Numbered from the stretch's first letter, positions 48,456 to 57,364 are shown. The stretch: DNA of 60,167 bases from Patescibacteria group bacterium (GCA_028707005.1 JAQTVB010000004.1:1-60167), one strand, 5' to 3'. Notes: generated by a model not told the origin, from the letters alone. Program-made: numbers and translations.

Positions 48456-50414
48456 ATGATTTTTATAAAAAAACAATTCAAGAGGAGCGATGATCCTTTC
48501 GCGATTCAGGAAGGGAGCATTAAGTCCGGCCAGTTAAAAAGGGATAGCGGCGCATGGGAATTGGAGCAGCCGGCTTCTGCGTTTTTGGGAAAACAAGAAA
48601 CTATCGGAAAAAATTTTAACATCAACAAGGTTTTTAAAATAAGTTTGGCGTTGCTGGCGTTTTTTTTAATAATTTTGGGCCGCGCCGGCTGGTTGCAGAT
48701 CGCTAAGGGCGGTTATTATTACGAATTAGCCGAAGGCAACCGCATCAGAGTAGAAAGGCTGGAAGCGAAGCGGGGCGTGATTTATGATCGCTCCGGCCAT
48801 CCGCTCGTCAGAAATTCAGCCAATTTTCTTTTGTATTTTGTGCCGGCCGATTTACCCAAGGATAAACTTGAACAAGAAAAAATCATCAACAGAGTGGTGG
48901 AGAATTTGGCCGGCATCGCGAACAATGATATTGCCGCCGCTTTGGCCAAGATTAAGCAGGGGTCGCTAGAGTCCTATCAGCCGCTATTTATCGCCGACAA
49001 CATTGATTATGACAAGGCCATAGCGCTTTATCTGGAAGCGGATAATATGCCGGGCGTATTTTTAACCGCAAAAAATCGGCGCGAGTATAATCTATATAGT
49101 TTGTCTTTGTCCCATCTCTTGGGCTATATCGGCAAGATTAGCGAAGCGGAATTGGCTAAATTCAAGAGCGAGTATCTGCCGATTGATTACATCGGCAAGA
49201 CCGGGCTGGAAAATTTTTGGGAAAATGAAATGAAAGGCGTCAACGGAAAAAAACAGATTGAGGTTGACGCTTTGGGCAAAGAAAAAAAGATCATTAATCA
49301 GGAAAATGGCGAAGACGGCCATAATTTGGTTTTGTCTTTGGACATTGAATTGCAGAAAAAGCTTGAAGAAGTGGTGGCTAGCGAATTAAAAAATCTGCAT
49401 TTGAATAAAGCTTGCGCCATCGCTTTAAACCCGAATAATGGCGAAGTTTTGGCCATGGTAAGCCTGCCTTCATACAATAATAATGATTTTAGCCATGGTT
49501 TGACGCAAAGCGAATATCAAAAAATCGCCGAGCATCCGGACCGGCCGCTGTTCAATCGCTGCATTGCCGGCGAATATCCGTCCGGTTCGGTAATCAAGCC
49601 GGTGATCGCGGCCGCGGCGCTGGAGGAAAAAGTTATCAATGAGAATACCAGTTTTTTAAGCACTGGCGGCATAAGAATCGACCAATGGTTTTTTCCCGAT
49701 TGGAAGGCCGGCGGGCACGGCTTAACCAACGTCAGGAGCGCGATCGCCAATTCGGTCAACACCTTTTTCTATTATATCGGCGGCGGCTTTAATGATTTCT
49801 CGGGCTTGGGGCTGGAGCGCATGGTAAGATATGAAAAATTATTCGGCTTGGATGCTCAAACCGGCATTGATCTGCCAGGCGAGGCCTCGGGGTTTTTGCC
49901 GACCAAAGACTGGAAGATGAAGACCAAGGGTGAAAGATGGTATATCGGCGACACTTATCATGTTGCCATCGGCCAGGGCGACATTTTAGTGACGCCGCTG
50001 CAGGTGGCGGATTATACCGCGGTTTTTGCCAACGGCGGTTCGCTCTATCGGCCGCATCTTATTAAGCAGGTGCTTAACAGCAGTGATCAGTTGATTGGCG
50101 AAACGGACAATAAGCCGATCAGGATTGACATGGTAAGCGGCAAGAACCTGGAAATTGTCCGCCAGGGCATGCGCCAGACCGTTACCTCCGGCAGCGCCCA
50201 GCTCTTGCAAAGCGTGCCGGTGGCGGTAGCCGGCAAGACCGGCACGGCCCAGTGGTCAACAACGAAAAATAACCATGCCTGGTTCACCGGCTTCGCGCCT
50301 TACGACCGGCCGGAGATCGTCATAACGATTTTAATTGAGCAGGGCGGGGAAGGCAGCTCGGTCGCCGTGCCTATCGCTAAAGAAGTGCTAAGTTGGTATT
50401 TTCAGAGACACTAG
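48456..50414 (+). CDS. mrdA: Penicillin-binding protein 2 (class B transpeptidase)
   Basis: 652 residues: a membrane helix near 65-85 (FKISLALLAFFLIILGRAGW), the PBP dimer domain with VERLEAKRGVIYDRSGHPLV, and a transpeptidase domain. Active-site motifs are SxxK in YPSGSVIKPV, SxN in ANSVNTFF, and KTG in VAGKTGTAQW. With a SEDS partner it cross-links peptidoglycan during elongation. The preceding MreD-like gene supports PBP2 rather than FtsI. The extended N-terminal tail of about 60 residues is longer than usual. Confidence 0.94.
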   Translation: MIFIKKQFKRSDDPFAIQEGSIKSGQLKRDSGAWELEQPASAFLGKQETIGKNFNINKVFKISLALLAFFLIILGRAGWLQIAKGGYYYELAEGNRIRVERLEAKRGVIYDRSGHPLVRNSANFLLYFVPADLPKDKLEQEKIINRVVENLAGIANNDIAAALAKIKQGSLESYQPLFIADNIDYDKAIALYLEADNMPGVFLTAKNRREYNLYSLSLSHLLGYIGKISEAELAKFKSEYLPIDYIGKTGLENFWENEMKGVNGKKQIEVDALGKEKKIINQENGEDGHNLVLSLDIELQKKLEEVVASELKNLHLNKACAIALNPNNGEVLAMVSLPSYNNNDFSHGLTQSEYQKIAEHPDRPLFNRCIAGEYPSGSVIKPVIAAAALEEKVINENTSFLSTGGIRIDQWFFPDWKAGGHGLTNVRSAIANSVNTFFYYIGGGFNDFSGLGLERMVRYEKLFGLDAQTGIDLPGEASGFLPTKDWKMKTKGERWYIGDTYHVAIGQGDILVTPLQVADYTAVFANGGSLYRPHLIKQVLNSSDQLIGETDNKPIRIDMVSGKNLEIVRQGMRQTVTSGSAQLLQSVPVAVAGKTGTAQWSTTKNNHAWFTGFAPYDRPEIVITILIEQGGEGSSVAVPIAKEVLSWYFQRH

Positions 50415-50415
50415 G

Positions 50416-50523
50416 CCCCCTCCCTGACCCTCCCCCATTCGTACCTCATGGGAGAGGGAATTTTTTTTCCAAAGTTCCTTTCTCCCGCGATCGTAAGAGC
50501 GGGGGAAAGGTAAGGATAGGGGG
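50416..50523. repeat. CCCCCTCCC-type palindromic repeat after mrdA
   Basis: Starts CCCCCTCCCTGACCCTCCCC and ends GGTAAGGATAGGGGG, with inner hairpins CTCATGGGAGAGGG and CTCCCGCGATCGTAAGAGCG. No ORF. Confidence 0.6.
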
Positions 50524-50532
50524 TATTGCAAT

Positions 50533-50565
50533 AAAAAAAGACCCTATTTATATTCGCCGGGTCTT
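50533..50565 (-). terminator. Terminator of the 100-residue orphan gene
   Basis: On the minus strand AAGACCC and GGGTCTT form a stem followed by a T-run; mrdA may use it from the other side. Confidence 0.65.
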
Positions 50566-50600
50566 GGCGTGCGCGGTTCCTTGGCGGAACGTTGGGGGAG

Positions 50601-50903
50601 TCAGTGCGGAGGTTGTTGTTCAACCTTGAAGCCGGTAGCTCGCATCAAGTCAATCGCTTTCAGCTCTGTTTCGCAGCCGGGTACCAGGAATTCAAAGTAC
50701 CCGCCGTTGTTGGGTTTGTCCGCCGCCACGACGCCTTGATATGCTTGCCCAAAGGCAGTAACGAGCCGATTGAATATCTCGGGCATATGGTTGCTGCGGA
50801 TGCCCACAACCAAAATAAAGTTTGCTGTTGGCCTTACCGCGATTAAAGGAAATTGAAGGTGTACTTTGGCCCTCGCTTTAACTTCGTTGATTATAATGTT
50901 CAT
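50601..50903 (-). CDS. Small orphan protein, unknown (100 residues)
   Basis: A soluble alpha/beta protein (MNIIINEVKARAKVHLQFPL ... FILVVGIRSNHMPEIFNRLV). The strand-helix-strand pattern could be a small ferredoxin-like fold, but I cannot name a family. It has its own promoter and terminator and runs against mrdA and hrcA. A CCAGC/GCTGG hairpin and GGAGG lie about 25 bases before the ATG, so translation control is possible. Confidence 0.65.
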   Translation of the reverse strand: MNIIINEVKARAKVHLQFPLIAVRPTANFILVVGIRSNHMPEIFNRLVTAFGQAYQGVVAADKPNNGGYFEFLVPGCETELKAIDLMRATGFKVEQQPPH

Positions 50904-50952
50904 TGTTTTTTTGTTTTTTGGTTAGCCTCCAGCTAGTTTTGGCTGGATATTT

Positions 50953-50981
50953 TATTTAAGCATATTTTAGGCTTTTGTCAA
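50953..50981 (-). promoter_or_regulatory. Promoter of the 100-residue orphan gene
   Basis: Minus strand TTGACA (50976-50981), 17-base spacer, TAAATA (50953-50958). Confidence 0.55.
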
Positions 50982-51062
50982 CCTTTTTAGCACTCTCTTG
51001 ACCCGTCTTGGCTCGCTTATGCTCGCCAGCCGGGCAAGCATGAGCGCTTTTTGTATTGTAAA

Positions 51063-51089
51063 TTAGCACTCTTGACAGGTGAGTGCTAA
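51063..51089 (+). promoter_or_regulatory. CIRCE operator (HrcA binding site)
   Basis: TTAGCACTC, nine bases, GAGTGCTAA: a perfect CIRCE inverted repeat. It overlaps the -35 box of the promoter, so bound HrcA would block RNA polymerase. A half-site TTAGCACTC also occurs at 50988-50996. Confidence 0.97.
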
Positions 51090-51101
51090 CTGGTGTAAAA
51101 T
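51072..51101 (+). promoter_or_regulatory. Heat-shock promoter inside the CIRCE
   Basis: TTGACA at 51072-51077, in the CIRCE loop, and TAAAAT at 51096-51101, spacer 18. The hrcA ATG follows 67 bases later. Confidence 0.7.
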
Positions 51102-51168
51102 GAAAATACCAATAAAATTATTATTTTTTATTCGTATTATTCGTACTAATTTGTAGATTCGCGTTATT

Positions 51169-51855
51169 ATGGATAAACGCAAGGAATTAATTCTAAAAAC
51201 CATTATTAAAGAATACATAAAAACCGCGACGCCGATCGGTTCTGAAGGCTTGGTGGAAAAATATAATTTGGACATTTCTTCGGCCACGGTCAGGAATGAA
51301 ATGGCGGATTTGGAAGAAGCCGGTTTTATCATCCAGCCGCATACCTCGGCCGGCCGCATCCCGACCGAAAAAGCTTATAATTTTTATCTGGAGAATTTAA
51401 GCGAGAAAAAGTTGAGCGATGCCGAAGTTAAATTATTTAAAGAAGCGCTTCTGAAAAAAGAAGAAATGAATTTTAAGCAAGCGGCCAAGATGATGGCCAA
51501 GATTTCCGGCAACGCGATTTTCTGGGCTTTTCACCGCCACAACCTTTATTACACCGGCATTTCCAATCTACTGCATCAGCCGGAGTTTTCGGGAGCCGAT
51601 ATGGTCTATGATATTTCCGCTTTGATTGATCGGCTGGATGAAGTAATCGGCGGCATTTTTAATGATTTAAAATTCGGGCCGCAAATCATGCTGGGATCAA
51701 AAAATCCCTTCGGCGTTTATTGCAGCGCGGTGTTAAGCAAATACCGCCTGGGCGATGAAACCGGCCTGGTGGGAATCTTGGGGCCCATGAGAATGAATTA
51801 TGAAAAAAATCTGGCTTTGGTAAAGTTTATTCATGCACAAATTAACACAAATTAA
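51169..51855 (+). CDS. hrcA: Heat-inducible repressor HrcA, short form
   Basis: 228 residues, against about 340 in most bacteria. The winged-helix DNA-binding part is complete (LILKTIIKEYIKTATPIGSE, DISSATVRNEMADLEEAGF, QPHTSAGRIPTEKAYNFYL). The C-terminal GAF-like half keeps GLVGILGPMRMNYEKNLALVKF. What is shortened is the middle, where the dimerisation insert normally lies. It binds the CIRCE before its own gene and represses the chaperone genes that follow; GroEL normally helps it, but no groEL is in this window. Confidence 0.94.
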   Translation: MDKRKELILKTIIKEYIKTATPIGSEGLVEKYNLDISSATVRNEMADLEEAGFIIQPHTSAGRIPTEKAYNFYLENLSEKKLSDAEVKLFKEALLKKEEMNFKQAAKMMAKISGNAIFWAFHRHNLYYTGISNLLHQPEFSGADMVYDISALIDRLDEVIGGIFNDLKFGPQIMLGSKNPFGVYCSAVLSKYRLGDETGLVGILGPMRMNYEKNLALVKFIHAQINTN

Positions 51856-51904
51856 GAAGACACGAATTTAACACATATTTTAAACTGATTAACACAAATA
51901 TTTT

Positions 51905-52753
51905 ATGGTGGAAGACAAAAAATATCCGGAAACCGTAGTGGCGGCCGTAATTTACAATGACCAGGGAGAGATTTTTTTAACCAAAAGCTCCAAGTGGGGA
52001 GAGTATTGGCAGATTCCCGGCGGACACGTGGAACCGGGCGAAAGTTGCGTTGACGCTTTAAAGAGGGAAATCAGGGAAGAAACCGGGCTGGAAGTTGATA
52101 ATTTAAAATTAAATGATTTGCAGGACTGCGTTTACCCTAAAGAATTTGCCAGAAAAGCTCATTTTGTTTTTTTGGATTATAGCGCTCATTTGGCTGGCGG
52201 CGAGCTGGCCGAAAAAAATCGAGAAATGGAAGAATACCAATGGATCAAACCGGAGCAGGCCCTAAAAGAATTAAAATTAAACCCCTATACGAAAATCAGC
52301 ATGGAGAAGTTCATGGAAAATAGAAAAAATGATTATGCAGGCTTATATAAGCGCGCTTTGGCCGATTACCAGAATCTATTAAAGCAGACGGCCAAAGAAA
52401 AAATGGAATTCGCGATTTACGCTAACGAAATAATGCTGAAAGAAATTTTGCCGGTTTATGATCATTTGAAAATGGCCATAGAACATCATCATGGTGAAGC
52501 CGCTGATGAATGGCTTACCGGCGTGAAGCATGTGGTCAAGCAATTCAAGGATGTTCTGGAAAAAATCGGCGTGATGGAAATTAAAACCATTGGCGAAAAG
52601 TTTGATCATACTTCCATGGAAGCGATCAAAAATGAAGAGACCGACGATGAAAAACTGGACGGCCTGGTGGCGAGCCAAATGAAAGCCGGCTATAAGCTGA
52701 ATGGCAAAGTGATAGAGGCGGCGAAAGTCGTAGTGTATAAAATGAAAAGTTAA
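51905..52753 (+). CDS. grpE: Nudix hydrolase-GrpE fusion protein
   Basis: 282 residues in one frame with two domains. Residues 1-135 form a Nudix domain with a full Nudix box: GGHVEPGESC, then ALKREIREETGL, matching Gx5Ex7REUxEExGU. Residues about 140-282 are GrpE, the nucleotide exchange factor of DnaK: LYKRALADYQNLLKQTAKEK, LKEILPVYDHLKMAIEH, QFKDVLEKIGVMEIKTIGEK, FDHTSMEAI and the end GYKLNGKVIEAAKVVVYK. GrpE usually begins with a long helix; here it is shortened and replaced by the Nudix domain. Location in the heat-shock cluster supports the GrpE role. The Nudix substrate is unknown. Confidence 0.9.
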   Translation: MVEDKKYPETVVAAVIYNDQGEIFLTKSSKWGEYWQIPGGHVEPGESCVDALKREIREETGLEVDNLKLNDLQDCVYPKEFARKAHFVFLDYSAHLAGGELAEKNREMEEYQWIKPEQALKELKLNPYTKISMEKFMENRKNDYAGLYKRALADYQNLLKQTAKEKMEFAIYANEIMLKEILPVYDHLKMAIEHHHGEAADEWLTGVKHVVKQFKDVLEKIGVMEIKTIGEKFDHTSMEAIKNEETDDEKLDGLVASQMKAGYKLNGKVIEAAKVVVYKMKS

Positions 52754-52846
52754 AAAATCAAAATGGAAAATGACAATGTAAAATTTAAAATTATTAATTA
52801 AAACATTTTGCATTTTTAATTTTTAAGTAATAATAAATTTAACTTT

Positions 52847-52953
52847 GTCATCCTGAAGCCGCAGGCTGAAGGATCTATAATACACGGGCAGATAATAAAA
52901 GCGTTTTGTTTTGTTGCGACGTATTATAGATCTTTCGCTTCGCTCAAGATGAC
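52847..52953. repeat. GTCATCCTGA-type element with inverted ends
   Basis: GTCATCCTGAAGCC ... GGATCTATAATAC and GTATTATAGATC ... CTCAAGATGAC are inverted ends around a short centre. The last bases create a false ATG upstream of the hsp20 gene. Confidence 0.7.
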
Positions 52954-52969
52954 AAAAAAGGAAAAGTAT

Positions 52970-53398
52970 ATGCCAATTATAAAATGGACGCCATTCCTTG
53001 AACCGTTCGAGGATATGGATAAAATGTTTAATGATTACATTCCGGCCCGAGGCGGCTTTACCGGCTTGGTGCCGGCCGTGGACGTTTATCAAGATAAAGA
53101 TAAAGTCTACGTGGAAACGCAATTGGCCGGCATTGACCCGGAAAAGGTTGATATTTCCATTGAAAACGACGTTTTAATCATTAAGGGTGAAAACGAAAAG
53201 AAAAGCGAAGTGGACGATAAAAATTATTACCGCCAAGAAATCAGGCGCGGCAGTTTTTACCGGAGCGTGCCGCTACCCACGCATGTAATCGGCGAAAAGG
53301 CCAGCGCGGAAGCGGTCAACGGCATATTGAAAATTTCCGTGCCGAAAGCGGCGGAAGGCAAACCGAAGACGATTAAGATTAAAACTGCCAAGAAATAA
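52970..53398 (+). CDS. Small heat-shock protein, Hsp20/alpha-crystallin family
   Basis: 142 residues from the ATG at 52970 (MPIIKWTPFLEPFEDMDKMF); an in-frame ATG at 52949 belongs to the repeat. The alpha-crystallin domain shows VDVYQDKDKVYVETQLAGID, VDISIENDVLIIKGENE, and the end GILKISVPKAAEGKPKTIKI, which keeps the GILxIxVPK pattern. It is an ATP-independent holdase that passes unfolded proteins to DnaK. It lies between the GrpE fusion and dnaK, so is probably under the same heat-shock control. Confidence 0.94.
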   Translation: MPIIKWTPFLEPFEDMDKMFNDYIPARGGFTGLVPAVDVYQDKDKVYVETQLAGIDPEKVDISIENDVLIIKGENEKKSEVDDKNYYRQEIRRGSFYRSVPLPTHVIGEKASAEAVNGILKISVPKAAEGKPKTIKIKTAKK

Positions 53399-53447
53399 TT
53401 AAAAATTAAAAATTAGGAATTACGAATTAGGAATTAATTTTCGTATT

Positions 53448-53623
53448 GTCATTGCGAGGAGCCGCGTACTCGCGGCGACGCGGCAATCTCCGGTAAGAAA
53501 GAAAGACAAGAAAAAGAAAATGCCGAAATTAATATGTTAAATTTTGCTTAAAGAGTTTTGGCATTAAATTTGTAAAGCGTTTCTAACCAGAGATTGCTTC
53601 GTCGCTACGCTCCTCGCAATGAC
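53448..53623. repeat. GTCATTGCGAGG-type element (family B)
   Basis: Inverted ends GTCATTGCGAGGAGCC ... GCAATCTCCGGTAAG and CTAACCAGAGATTGC ... CTCCTCGCAATGAC around an AT-rich centre with TTAAATTTTGCTTAAAG. Confidence 0.75.
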
Positions 53624-53633
53624 AATTCTAGTT

Positions 53634-53775
53634 TGTCATTCCCGCGCAGGCGGGAATCCAGCTTCCTTATTGTCATTGCGGGCTCCCGCCCGCATCGCCA
53701 GCCAGCCCGCCAGCCAAGCAAGGCGAGGCGGCCAGGGCGAAGCGTAGCGGGCGCGGTGACCCGCAATCCAGGGGG
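53634..53775. repeat. GC-rich palindromic repeats before the DUF4145 island
   Basis: GTCATTCCCGCGCAGGCGGG palindrome, then GTCATTGCGGGC ... GACCCGCAATCC arms enclosing GCC-rich copies (CCAGCCCGCCAGCC, GGCGAAGCGTAGCGGGCG). No gene seen. Confidence 0.6.
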
Positions 53776-53835
53776 GAGCAGTAGAAACGTTTTTACTGCT
53801 CGGACGCGGATTAGATAATAATTTATATTAAATAT

Positions 53836-54459
53836 ATGATTCCTTTCACAGAACCTGAGTTTGAATTAACTTCGTTTAATTGTCCTCATTGTTTGGCGTA
53901 TTCTAACCAAGGTTGGTATGACTTAGTATACTACTTGGACGGTTATAAAGAGTTAGATGAATTAAGGATTAGTATATGCAGACATTGTGGAAAATATTCT
54001 TTATGGCGAAATGGAAAAATGATTTATCCAGAGATTATAAGTGTTGAGTCTCCGAACATTGATTTAAGTGATGATATTAAAGATGATTATAACGAAGCCG
54101 CGAGTATTTTACAGAAATCTGCAAGAGGGGCTGCCGCAATATTAAGATTAGCATTGCAAAAATTATGCGTACAATTAGGGGAGAAAGGTAAAAATATAAA
54201 TGAAGATATCGCAAATTTAGTTAAAAAGGGACTACCGGTGAAAATACAACAAGCCCTGGATGTGGTGAGGGTTACTGGAAATGAATCCGTGCACCCTGGA
54301 GTAATAGATTTAAGAGATAATCAAGAAATCGCAAATAAATTATTTAAATTGATTAATTTTATTGCAGAAAAAATGGTAAGTGAACCCAAAGAAGTAGAAA
54401 AACTTTACAATTTTTTGCCAGAAGAGAAAAGAGAACAAATTAAAAAAAGAGATAATTAA
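53836..54459 (+). CDS. DUF4145 domain protein with zinc ribbon
   Basis: 207 residues. Two CxxC pairs near the start (FNCPHCLAY and SICRHCGKY) form a zinc ribbon; the helical C-terminal part (ASILQKSARGAAAILRLALQKLC ... VTGNESVHPGVIDLRDN) matches DUF4145. Such domains are found in accessory and defence-linked loci and restriction proteins, but also alone. The DNA is clearly more AT-rich than its chaperone neighbours and codons such as AGA/ATA are frequent. With the next gene it makes an insertion between hsp20 and dnaK, flanked by repeats. Confidence 0.85.
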   Translation: MIPFTEPEFELTSFNCPHCLAYSNQGWYDLVYYLDGYKELDELRISICRHCGKYSLWRNGKMIYPEIISVESPNIDLSDDIKDDYNEAASILQKSARGAAAILRLALQKLCVQLGEKGKNINEDIANLVKKGLPVKIQQALDVVRVTGNESVHPGVIDLRDNQEIANKLFKLINFIAEKMVSEPKEVEKLYNFLPEEKREQIKKRDN

Positions 54460-54473
54460 AATATAAAATCAAT

Positions 54474-54836
54474 ATGGACAATACTAAAGCGAGTGAATGT
54501 TTACAGGAAATTATCGAGGTATTAAAAAAATATGATTTAGATATTAACAAGATTCCAAGGAAAGAATTAACAGATGATGAGTACTATTATATAAAGATTA
54601 AGAAAATTTTTGGAATTTTAAAAAATTTTAATAAAACCGATGAGAGAAAAGCAAATATAAAAGTTGATGCAATATTAGGTTTTTTAAAAATTGATATTAC
54701 GGAAGAAAAAAAAGAAAGTGTAAAACAATCGATAGAAGAGGCCTTGAAGGTTATTGGTGAATTTAACGATATAGACAAGTCAAAGGTTAAAAGAAAATAT
54801 TATCAAGTTCTTGCGATTTTTAATAAATTTAAATAA
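54474..54836 (+). CDS. Small charged protein, unknown (120 residues)
   Basis: A soluble, Lys/Glu-rich, helical protein (ECLQEIIEVLKKYDLDINKI ... SIEEALKVIGEFNDI) starting 14 bases after the DUF4145 gene, with the same AT-rich composition. The two look like one transferred unit. No family recognised; a partner or regulator of the DUF4145 protein is possible but unproven. Confidence 0.68.
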   Translation: MDNTKASECLQEIIEVLKKYDLDINKIPRKELTDDEYYYIKIKKIFGILKNFNKTDERKANIKVDAILGFLKIDITEEKKESVKQSIEEALKVIGEFNDIDKSKVKRKYYQVLAIFNKFK

Positions 54837-54861
54837 TTAAACCCGTCCTTGCCAAGCGCTC

Positions 54862-54888
54862 CTGGATTCCCGCTTTCGCGGGAATGAC
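54862..54888. repeat. GGATTCCCGC palindrome
   Basis: CTGGATTCCCGC and GCGGGAATGAC form a hairpin on the right side of the AT-rich island. The reverse complement of the same family lies at 53634 on the left side. Confidence 0.75.
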
Positions 54889-54940
54889 AACAAATAAAAT
54901 AATTTTTAACTAATTAATAAATAATATTAAAGTAAAAACT

Positions 54941-56878
54941 ATGAGTAAAATACTAGGTATCGATCTTGGCACTACCAACAGCGCCATGGCCATTATTGAA
55001 GGCGGACAGCCGAAAATTATTGAAAATATTGAAGGCATGAGAACCACGCCGTCTATCGTGGCGATCACGAAAAACGGCGAACGGCTAGTGGGCCAGTCGG
55101 CCAAACGTCAGGCCGTCACCAACCCGGAGAACACGATTTATTCCATTAAGCGTTTAATCGGTCGAGCTTATGAAGATGAAGAAGTTCAGCGCGATTTAAA
55201 AGTCATGCCCTATAAAATTTTAAAAGATAATGGCGGCGTGAAAGTGAAAATCGCGGGTAAAGATTATACGCCGCAGGAAGTTTCGGCCATGATTTTGGCC
55301 AAGTTAAAAGCCGACGCCGAAGCCAAGCTGGGCGAAAAAATTACCGAAGCCATCATTACCGTGCCGGCTTACTTTAACGACTCGCAAAGACAGGCGACCA
55401 AGGACGCGGGCAGGATCGCCGGGCTGGACGTCAAGCGCATTATCAACGAGCCCACGGCCGCGGCGCTGGCTTATGGTTTTGAAAAGAAAAAGGGCCAGCA
55501 AATCGCGGTCTATGACTTGGGTGGCGGCACTTTTGATATTTCCATTCTGGATGTGAGCTCGGACACAGTGGAAGTTAAATCCACCAACGGCGACACCCAT
55601 CTGGGCGGCGACGATTTTGACCAAAGAATTATCGCTTGGATTATAGAACAATTCAAGAAAGATCAGGGCGCCGATTTATCGCGCGACCCGCTGGCTCTGC
55701 AAAGAATCAAGGAAGCGGCCGAGAAAGCCAAAATTGAATTATCCACCATGGCGGAAACGGAAATCAATCAGCCGTTCATTACGGTTGACCCTTCGGGCCG
55801 GCCGCTCCACTTAGTCATGAAAATGAGCCGCGCCAAGCTGGAAGAGCTTACCGGTGACTTAGTGGCTAAGACCATCGCGCCGGTAAAGGCCGCTCTCAAA
55901 GACGCCGGCCTGGATGTTAAAGACATTGAGGAAGTGCTCATGGTCGGCGGCATGACCCGCATGCCTTTGGTGCTTAAGACCGTCAAAGAATTTTTCGGCA
56001 AAGAGCCGAATTTAACCGTTAACCCGGACGAAGTGGTCGCCGTGGGCGCGGCCGTGCAGGCTGGCGTGCTCCAGGGCGATGTTAAGGATGTCTTGTTGTT
56101 AGATGTGACTCCTTTAACACTGGGCATTGAAACCTTGGGCGGCGTTATGACGCCGTTAATTGAACGCAATACCACTATCCCGACTTCCAAGTCCCAGGTC
56201 TTTTCCACCGCGGCTGACGGCCAAACCAGCGTGGAAATCCATGTTCTTCAGGGCGAGCGCCCCATGGCCGGCGACAATAAAACTTTAGGCCGCTTCATTT
56301 TGGACGGCATCCCGACCGCGCCGCGCGGCATTCCGCAGGTGGAAGTGTCATTCGACATTGATGCCAACGGCATTTTAAATGTTAAAGCTAAAGATAAAGC
56401 AACCAACAGAGAGCAGAAAATCACCATTACGGCGTCTTCCGGCTTATCTAAAGAGGAAGTGGAAAAAATGAGAAAAGAAGCCGAACTGCATGCCGAGGAG
56501 GATAAGAAGAAAAAAGAACAAGTAGACATAAAAAATCAGGCCGATGCCGCGGTTTTCCAGACGGAAAAGATGTTAAAAGAAGCCGGCGACAAAGTTAAGC
56601 CGGAGGACAAAAAAGAATTGGAAGCGAAAGTGGCGGAGCTGAAGCAGGTGAAAGACACGGATAAATTTGATGATATCAAGAAAAAGATGGAAGAGTTGAG
56701 CGCGGCCGCGCAAAAAATTGGCGCGGCCATGTATCAATCGGCACAGTCCGCCCAAGGCGGACAGGCAGGCGCGGGGACTGGACCTGCGCAAGGCACAGGC
56801 GAACAACCTGGCGCGGGAACTGGAGAAAAGAAAAAGGATGAAGGCCCGATTGAAGGGGAGTTCACGGAGAAGAAATAA
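54941..56878 (+). CDS. dnaK: Hsp70 chaperone DnaK
   Basis: 645 residues. The ATPase domain has [35 protein letters not shown] and [14 protein letters not shown]; the linker is [15 protein letters not shown] and the substrate domain has [19 protein letters not shown]. The tail is Gln/Gly-rich and ends EGEFTEKK, a variant of the usual EEVKDKK end. It refolds proteins with DnaJ and GrpE, both encoded here. The order hrcA-grpE-hsp20-dnaK-dnaJ is kept despite the inserted island and orphan gene. Confidence 0.98.
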   Translation: MSKILGIDLGTTNSAMAIIEGGQPKIIENIEGMRTTPSIVAITKNGERLVGQSAKRQAVTNPENTIYSIKRLIGRAYEDEEVQRDLKVMPYKILKDNGGVKVKIAGKDYTPQEVSAMILAKLKADAEAKLGEKITEAIITVPAYFNDSQRQATKDAGRIAGLDVKRIINEPTAAALAYGFEKKKGQQIAVYDLGGGTFDISILDVSSDTVEVKSTNGDTHLGGDDFDQRIIAWIIEQFKKDQGADLSRDPLALQRIKEAAEKAKIELSTMAETEINQPFITVDPSGRPLHLVMKMSRAKLEELTGDLVAKTIAPVKAALKDAGLDVKDIEEVLMVGGMTRMPLVLKTVKEFFGKEPNLTVNPDEVVAVGAAVQAGVLQGDVKDVLLLDVTPLTLGIETLGGVMTPLIERNTTIPTSKSQVFSTAADGQTSVEIHVLQGERPMAGDNKTLGRFILDGIPTAPRGIPQVEVSFDIDANGILNVKAKDKATNREQKITITASSGLSKEEVEKMRKEAELHAEEDKKKKEQVDIKNQADAAVFQTEKMLKEAGDKVKPEDKKELEAKVAELKQVKDTDKFDDIKKKMEELSAAAQKIGAAMYQSAQSAQGGQAGAGTGPAQGTGEQPGAGTGEKKKDEGPIEGEFTEKK

Positions 56879-56892
56879 AATTGTGTAATATA

Positions 56893-56929
56893 AAAAAAGC
56901 TCTGCACGGGCAACTTTGTTTGTGCAGAG
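56893..56929 (-). terminator. Terminator of the 125-residue orphan gene
   Basis: On the minus strand CTCTGCAC and GTGCAGAG form a stem followed by CTTTTTTT; dnaK may use the same hairpin. Confidence 0.75.
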
Positions 56930-56954
56930 TTTGATGATTTTTCCCTCCAGGAAG

Positions 56955-57332
56955 TTAGGCTGTGGCCAGCCAGATTCTCCAGCGCTTTACGCCGGCTGAT
57001 CGACAGGCTGCTAAAGTGCGGTTAAACGCCTCCATTCGCAAGATTGGGCAAGTTCGGTCGGTACAGCCCCGGTTATGACGGGAAAGATCCCAATCTGCAT
57101 GACAATCATGGTGTATGATGTGGATGATTGGTTCGCGGTAGCGATGGAGTTCGCGCAGCAGGCGAAAGTTCTGACTGTTTAAAGTCCCTGGAAGTAGCAG
57201 GAAGTGAAGAACTTCCTTTAAGATCATTAAAAGGCTCCAGATGAGTAACACTACGATGTTGCAGCTTAAAGCGAAACAGACGGGGATGAAGAAAAGGACA
57301 ATCAAAAGAGCAGTTAAAGTGATGTTTTTCAT
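56955..57332 (-). CDS. Small orphan membrane or secreted protein, unknown (125 residues)
   Basis: The N-terminus has one or two hydrophobic stretches (LTALLIVLFFIPVCFALSC and CNIVVLLIWSLLMIL), then a polar part rich in His, Arg and Cys (IIHIIHHDCHADWDLSRHNR, GCTDRTCPILRM). AAAGGAGG stands 7-14 bases before the ATG. It runs against dnaK and dnaJ with its own promoter and terminator. The His/Cys pairs might bind metal, but no family is recognised. Confidence 0.62.
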   Translation of the reverse strand: MKNITLTALLIVLFFIPVCFALSCNIVVLLIWSLLMILKEVLHFLLLPGTLNSQNFRLLRELHRYREPIIHIIHHDCHADWDLSRHNRGCTDRTCPILRMEAFNRTLAACRSAGVKRWRIWLATA

Positions 57333-57364
57333 ATTTTACCCTCCTTTATGGCGGTTATAATTAC

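Noticed and set aside
50393-50629. Plus-strand frame after mrdA
   Set aside because: It covers a palindromic repeat and the antisense of a terminator, with no coding signal.
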